64,000 bases of DNA from positions 62,001 through 126,000 of the forward strand of contig NZ_FQVN01000003.1 in the NCBI RefSeq assembly GCF_900129375.1, written 5' to 3'. Both the position numbers and the translations under genes were made by a program. The stretch is from Streptoalloteichus hindustanus (GTDB lineage: Bacteria > Actinomycetota > Actinomycetes > Mycobacteriales > Pseudonocardiaceae). The notes beneath the pieces were generated by a model. The model was not told the DNA's origin and did no database searches. It saw only the letters and a list, made by a program, of their open reading frames with translations. Positions 60,778 through 64,000 of this stretch are shown piece after piece; within the stretch, counting starts at the first letter, position 1; every line of letters begins with the position of its first letter.

Positions 60778-62285
60778 CGCACCGCCTCCCCGGACCGGAT
60801 GCGGGCGATCACGGCGGAGGTGGAGTGGTCCGGCACGTAGTCGAGGATGCGCACCTCGCCGCCGAGCCGTCGCACGAGCCCGGCCTCGGCCAGCATCTGC
60901 GCCGTGTAGTCGCCGCCCTTGACGTAGACGTCCGGCCGCAGGCGCTCCAGCAGCGCGGCCGGGGTGTCCTCGGGGAACACCACCACGTGGTCGACGCAGC
61001 TCAGCGCGGCCAGCACGGCCGCCCGGTCCACCGCCGGGTTCACCGGCCGGTCCGGCCCCTTGAGCCGGGTCACGCCCGCGTCGTCGTTGACCGCGACCAC
61101 CAGCACGTCGCCCAGGCGCTTGGCCTGGTTCAGGTAGGCCACGTGCCCCCGGTGCAGGACGTCGAAGCAGCCGTTGGTGAAGACGATCCGGCGGCCGGCG
61201 GCCCGGTGCTCGGCCACCAGCCGCGCCAGGTGGTCGGCGTCGACCGGGCCGTTGCGGCCCAGGCGCTCCGCCAGCTCGACGGCCGTGCACACCGAGGTGG
61301 CCGGGCGGCGCACCACCACGTCCGCCGCGAGTTGGGCCAGCTCGACGGCCGTGGCCAGCGGCAGGCCCGTGGCGACCGCCGCGGTCATGGTGGCCACGAA
61401 GGTGTCGCCGGCCCCGTTGGCGTGGCTCTCCGGCGCCGGCTCGGCCCAGGTGCGGTGGGCGGGGTGCTCCTCCGGGTCGGGGCCGGCCAGCAGCACCGCG
61501 CCGACCCGGTCCAGGGTCACCACGGCCGCGCCCGCGCCGCAGGCCAGGAGCAGCTCGGCGCGGGCCCGCTCGACCGCGGCCACCCGCCGCTCGGCGTCGG
61601 TCGGGTCGGCGGAGGCGGTCAGCCCCTCGGCCAGGCCGTCGTCGAGCAGCGCGGCGGCCTCGCTCGCGTTGGGCGTCACCAGGTCCGGACGCACCCTGGC
61701 CCACGGCCGCAGGTCGTGCGCGTCCACCACCAGCGGCGGCAGCTCGTCCCGGTGGTCGAACAGGGCGTCGAGCACCTCAGGGCAGCACACGCCGAGCCCG
61801 TAGTCGGCGACCAGGATCGCGTCGGCGTCCGCCGCCGCCCGCAGCACGAGCGCGGCCAGGTCGGCGGCGCGTTCCCGGGGCGGCCCCACGTCGCCCTCGT
61901 CCAGACGGGCGACGAGCTGCTCGCCGGCGACCAACCGGCGCTTGGCGACCGTGCGCCGGCCGGGCTCGACCAGGACGCGCGCCGTGGACACGCCGCAGTC
62001 GCGCAGCGCCGTCACCAGCCGACGCCCGTCCGGGTCGTCGCCGACCACCGTCACCAGCTCCGCGGTCGCGCCCAGCGCCGCGAGGTTCGCCGCGCTGTTG
62101 CCGGCCCCGCCGGGGGCGCACGCGTCGCTGCGCACCTCCAGCACGGGCGCGGGGGCCTCCCGGCACAGCCGCCGGCACTCGCCGGACAGCCACCCGTCGA
62201 GAATCGCGTCGCCCAAGACCACCACGCGCGGCCGGCGTTCGGCCAACCGCAGCGGCAGGTCGGCGGTGAGCGGGGTCGTGCTCAT
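60774..62285 (-). CDS. hldE: Bifunctional heptose-7-phosphate kinase / heptose-1-phosphate adenylyltransferase
   Basis: A 503-residue HldE (RfaE). The N-terminal ribokinase-fold domain (1-330) has VVVLGDAILDGWLSGECRR, GGAGNSAANLAALGA and the anion hole NGAGDTF. The C-terminal nucleotidyltransferase (345-503) has VFTNGCFDVLHRGHVAYLNQ and YVKGGDYT. It makes ADP-heptose precursors from heptose 7-phosphate. ATG 62285 follows GGGAGGAGCGG and overlaps the GT9 stop (ATGA). No gmhA, gmhB or hldD is in the window, so the other steps must be encoded elsewhere. Confidence 0.93.
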   Translation of the reverse strand: MSTTPLTADLPLRLAERRPRVVVLGDAILDGWLSGECRRLCREAPAPVLEVRSDACAPGGAGNSAANLAALGATAELVTVVGDDPDGRRLVTALRDCGVSTARVLVEPGRRTVAKRRLVAGEQLVARLDEGDVGPPRERAADLAALVLRAAADADAILVADYGLGVCCPEVLDALFDHRDELPPLVVDAHDLRPWARVRPDLVTPNASEAAALLDDGLAEGLTASADPTDAERRVAAVERARAELLLACGAGAAVVTLDRVGAVLLAGPDPEEHPAHRTWAEPAPESHANGAGDTFVATMTAAVATGLPLATAVELAQLAADVVVRRPATSVCTAVELAERLGRNGPVDADHLARLVAEHRAAGRRIVFTNGCFDVLHRGHVAYLNQAKRLGDVLVVAVNDDAGVTRLKGPDRPVNPAVDRAAVLAALSCVDHVVVFPEDTPAALLERLRPDVYVKGGDYTAQMLAEAGLVRRLGGEVRILDYVPDHSTSAVIARIRSGEAVR

Positions 62286-63505
62286 CCGCTCCTCCCCTCT
62301 CCGGCCGACACCGGTTCCCGTCGCCCGCTCCGACCGCCCGCCAACCGCAGCGCGGCGACCGAGAGCTCGTCGGGCTCGATGTCCAGGCACTCCAAGGCAT
62401 AGGGACAGCGGAACTGCCGACACGGCGAACACGGCACGGACCGCCGCAACAACGCGGCCGGCACCGACCGGGGGCGCATGTCGCCCAGCCGCTCGGAACC
62501 CGAGTACGCCACCACCACCGGGGTGCCCAGGGCGTCGGCGAGGTGCAGACAGCCGGAGTTGTTGCAGAGCACGACGCGCGCGCTGGCCACGATCGCCGCG
62601 AGCACCGGCACGCCCACCTGTCCCAGCGCCCGCACCGAGGAGTGCCCCGCCGCCGCCACGACCTGGGCGACCAACGCGTCCTCCCGGTGCGATCCGGTGA
62701 CGATCGTGGGCAGTCCGGCCTCGGCCAACTGCCGGGCGGCGACCGCGAACCGCTCCGCGGGGTAGCGGCGGGTCGCGCAGGACGCGCCCGGCGCGAGCAG
62801 GGCGAACGGCGCGCCCGGTGGCAGGCCGGCCCGGCCCAGCGCGGTCGTGGCGGCGACCTCCGCGTCGGCGGGCACCCGGAGCTCCAGCTCGCGGCCGGCG
62901 TCCGGGACGCCGAGCGCGGACAGCAGGTGCAGGCACCGGTCGACCTGGTGGTACCGGTCCGACGGCGGGGTCACCCAGTGCGTGGCCACGGCCCCGGCGA
63001 ACTCGGTGGAGTGCACGGCCCTGACCCCGATGCCCGCGAGCATGCCGACGTGCGCGGCCGGCCACGGCGACTGCCGGGCCGAGGTGAACACGACCATCGC
63101 GTCGTAGTCCCGCGCCGCGACCATCTTGACCAGGGCGTGCTCCCGCCACGCCGCCCGGACCGGGTCGGCCTCCGGCTGGCCGGAGGCGTCCTGCCAGGAC
63201 GGGGACACCACGAGCATCCCGTCGACCCCGGGCAGCAGCTGCCGCGCGGCGGCGCCGGCCGGGGAGGCGAGCAGGTCGACCCTGGCCTCGACGGGCAGCG
63301 CGCGCCGCAGCGCCCGCAGCGCGGGGGTGAGCATGACGACGTCGCCGAGGTTGTCCGGCCGGACGGCGAGCACCCGGCGCAGCCGCGACCAGGGCACCGG
63401 CCCGCCCTGGTCGGCGGCGGGATGCCGGTGCGGCCTGGCTCGTCGCCGGGCCACCCCGCGCACCACCGTCGACTGCCGGGCGGGCACGCGCTGTCCGGGG
63501 ATCAC
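62282..63505 (-). CDS. Family 9 glycosyltransferase (ADP-heptosyltransferase-like)
   Basis: A 407-residue GT-B enzyme of the WaaC/WaaF type: VLAVRPDNLGDVVMLTPALR near residue 45, APGASCATRRYPAERFAVAA, and the donor-binding VVLCNNSGCLHLADALGTPV. A Cys cluster near the end (CSPCRQFRCPYALECLDIE) is common in actinobacterial and cyanobacterial members. GTG 63505 follows GGAGGTGAGCC. It is the first gene of a coupled three-gene unit with hldE and GT2. It probably places heptose on a surface glycan, glycoprotein or secondary metabolite. Confidence 0.9.
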   Translation of the reverse strand: MIPGQRVPARQSTVVRGVARRRARPHRHPAADQGGPVPWSRLRRVLAVRPDNLGDVVMLTPALRALRRALPVEARVDLLASPAGAAARQLLPGVDGMLVVSPSWQDASGQPEADPVRAAWREHALVKMVAARDYDAMVVFTSARQSPWPAAHVGMLAGIGVRAVHSTEFAGAVATHWVTPPSDRYHQVDRCLHLLSALGVPDAGRELELRVPADAEVAATTALGRAGLPPGAPFALLAPGASCATRRYPAERFAVAARQLAEAGLPTIVTGSHREDALVAQVVAAAGHSSVRALGQVGVPVLAAIVASARVVLCNNSGCLHLADALGTPVVVAYSGSERLGDMRPRSVPAALLRRSVPCSPCRQFRCPYALECLDIEPDELSVAALRLAGGRSGRREPVSAGEGRSG

Positions 63506-63814
63506 GGCTCACCTCCGTGCTGGGTGCTGGCGCCGCCGCGCCGGGTGGCGCGGGTCGGCGGGACAGGGGCTGACGGAACTGGGAACGCGGGCGGTGGTGC
63601 GCTGGGTGGAGCTGCGGCGGCCGCGCGGGTCCCGCCCGTCGGCTCCCGTTCTCGCGCGACGGCACGGGGAATCTCGTGTGGTCACCGGGTGTCACGAACA
63701 CCGTCACCCGCGCCAGGACCGCACTTCTGCGGTGCCCCCTTTTCCGGCGAGTGAAACCCGCTCGCACGTCGCAGCGTCGTGCGCCGGCGGGGCAGCAGCA
63801 ACCCGGAAGAGCGG

Positions 63815-63843
63815 TTGTCACCCTTGTCGCGCCTCCGTACCGT
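63815..63843 (+). promoter_or_regulatory. Candidate vegetative promoter pointing out of the window
   Basis: TTGTCA (63815-63820), a 17-bp spacer, then TACCGT (63838-63843) resemble -35 and -10 elements of the main sigma factor. Downstream is a frame running off the window edge. The stretch 63506-63814 shows no gene. Confidence 0.4.
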
Positions 63844-63912
63844 GGGCAGCGCGACGGCTGGGCGGACAGCCGTGGCGGCGGCCACGAGGCCGAGGGACGT
63901 CGTCGACCGGAC

Positions 63913-64000
63913 GTGTCGGCGGCCGGTCCGCCACCGGACAGGGGGACTACGGCCTGGCCAGTCCTGGTCCTGGCCCCGGTCCTGGTCGGCAGTCGTCCGG
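63913..64000 (+). CDS. Possible start of a membrane protein (truncated by window end)
   Basis: GTG 63913 opens a frame with a hydrophobic stretch (TTAWPVLVLAPVLVGSRP) within the first 30 codons, in line with a candidate promoter 70 bp upstream. No convincing ribosome site is seen. It would be divergent from the heptose module and could belong to surface-glycan export, but only 29 codons are visible. Confidence 0.3.
   Translation, partial: MSAAGPPPDRGTTAWPVLVLAPVLVGSRP

Overview
The window is chromosomal DNA of a high-GC, filamentous-type actinomycete. Most start codons are ATG or GTG behind GGAGG-type ribosome sites. The gene content points the same way: F420-dependent LLM oxidoreductases, an LCP family protein, a DUF3558 lipoprotein beside an ESX-like small helical protein, a DUF5709 protein, a BlaI/M56 pair and a large LuxR-type ATPase regulator. 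A recurring palindrome, GTCCAC-W-GTGGAC, and the overall gene set suggest Pseudonocardiales (Saccharothrix/Actinosynnema-like). That placement is inference. No rRNA, tRNA or CRISPR array was recognised.

Layout. 0-8 kb: a truncated LysR gene divergent from a cysteine-dioxygenase-like cupin, a squalene/phytoene-synthase-like enzyme and an isopentenyl diphosphate isomerase, unknown genes, and an ABC-class ATPase. 8-17 kb: a secreted trypsin-like protease, a LacI regulator, a 1.3 kb graveyard of tandem IS5-like transposase remnants, an MFS transporter divergent from a penicillin-binding protein, and a MerR regulator with its own operator. 16-27 kb: secreted proteins (duplicated-repeat protein, M28 aminopeptidase, M23 peptidase), an HTH regulator, an in-frame fusion of an NCS2 purine permease to a decayed deaminase, an ESX-like/DUF3558 pair, an SRPBCC-nitroreductase fusion and an LCP protein. 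27-36 kb: a MaoC/acyl-CoA dehydrogenase operon divergent from a TetR gene, BlaI and M56 peptidase, a Ser/Thr kinase, a PHP phosphoesterase and an HNH nuclease. 36-43 kb: a 999-residue LuxR-type ATPase, small membrane proteins, and a TetR/LLM pair.

43-50 kb: IS remnants with an embedded response-regulator fragment, then an amino-acid permease and an MFS transporter that overlap tail to tail by 85 bp, a TVP38-like membrane protein and a GntR regulator. A 35-bp palindrome before the MFS gene is a likely GntR operator. A second IS graveyard (IS982-like) follows. 50-56 kb is a stress-type island: CBS protein, DUF5709, F420 LLM enzyme, hemerythrin, baeRF2-type protein and small hydrophilic proteins. 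It is built around two divergent promoters resembling those of SigB/SigF-type sigma factors, and the LLM transcript is predicted to be nearly leaderless.

56-64 kb: a PAS/LOV-like-GAF-SpoIIE phosphatase whose LOV-like domain lacks the photoactive cysteine, then a translationally coupled three-gene module (GT9 heptosyltransferase, bifunctional HldE, GT2 glycosyltransferase). That module implies use of ADP-heptose in an organism without LPS. The most interesting items are the permease-deaminase fusion, the cysteine-less LOV phosphatase, the heptose module and the stress island. All domain assignments were made by reading the translations; no database search was run.
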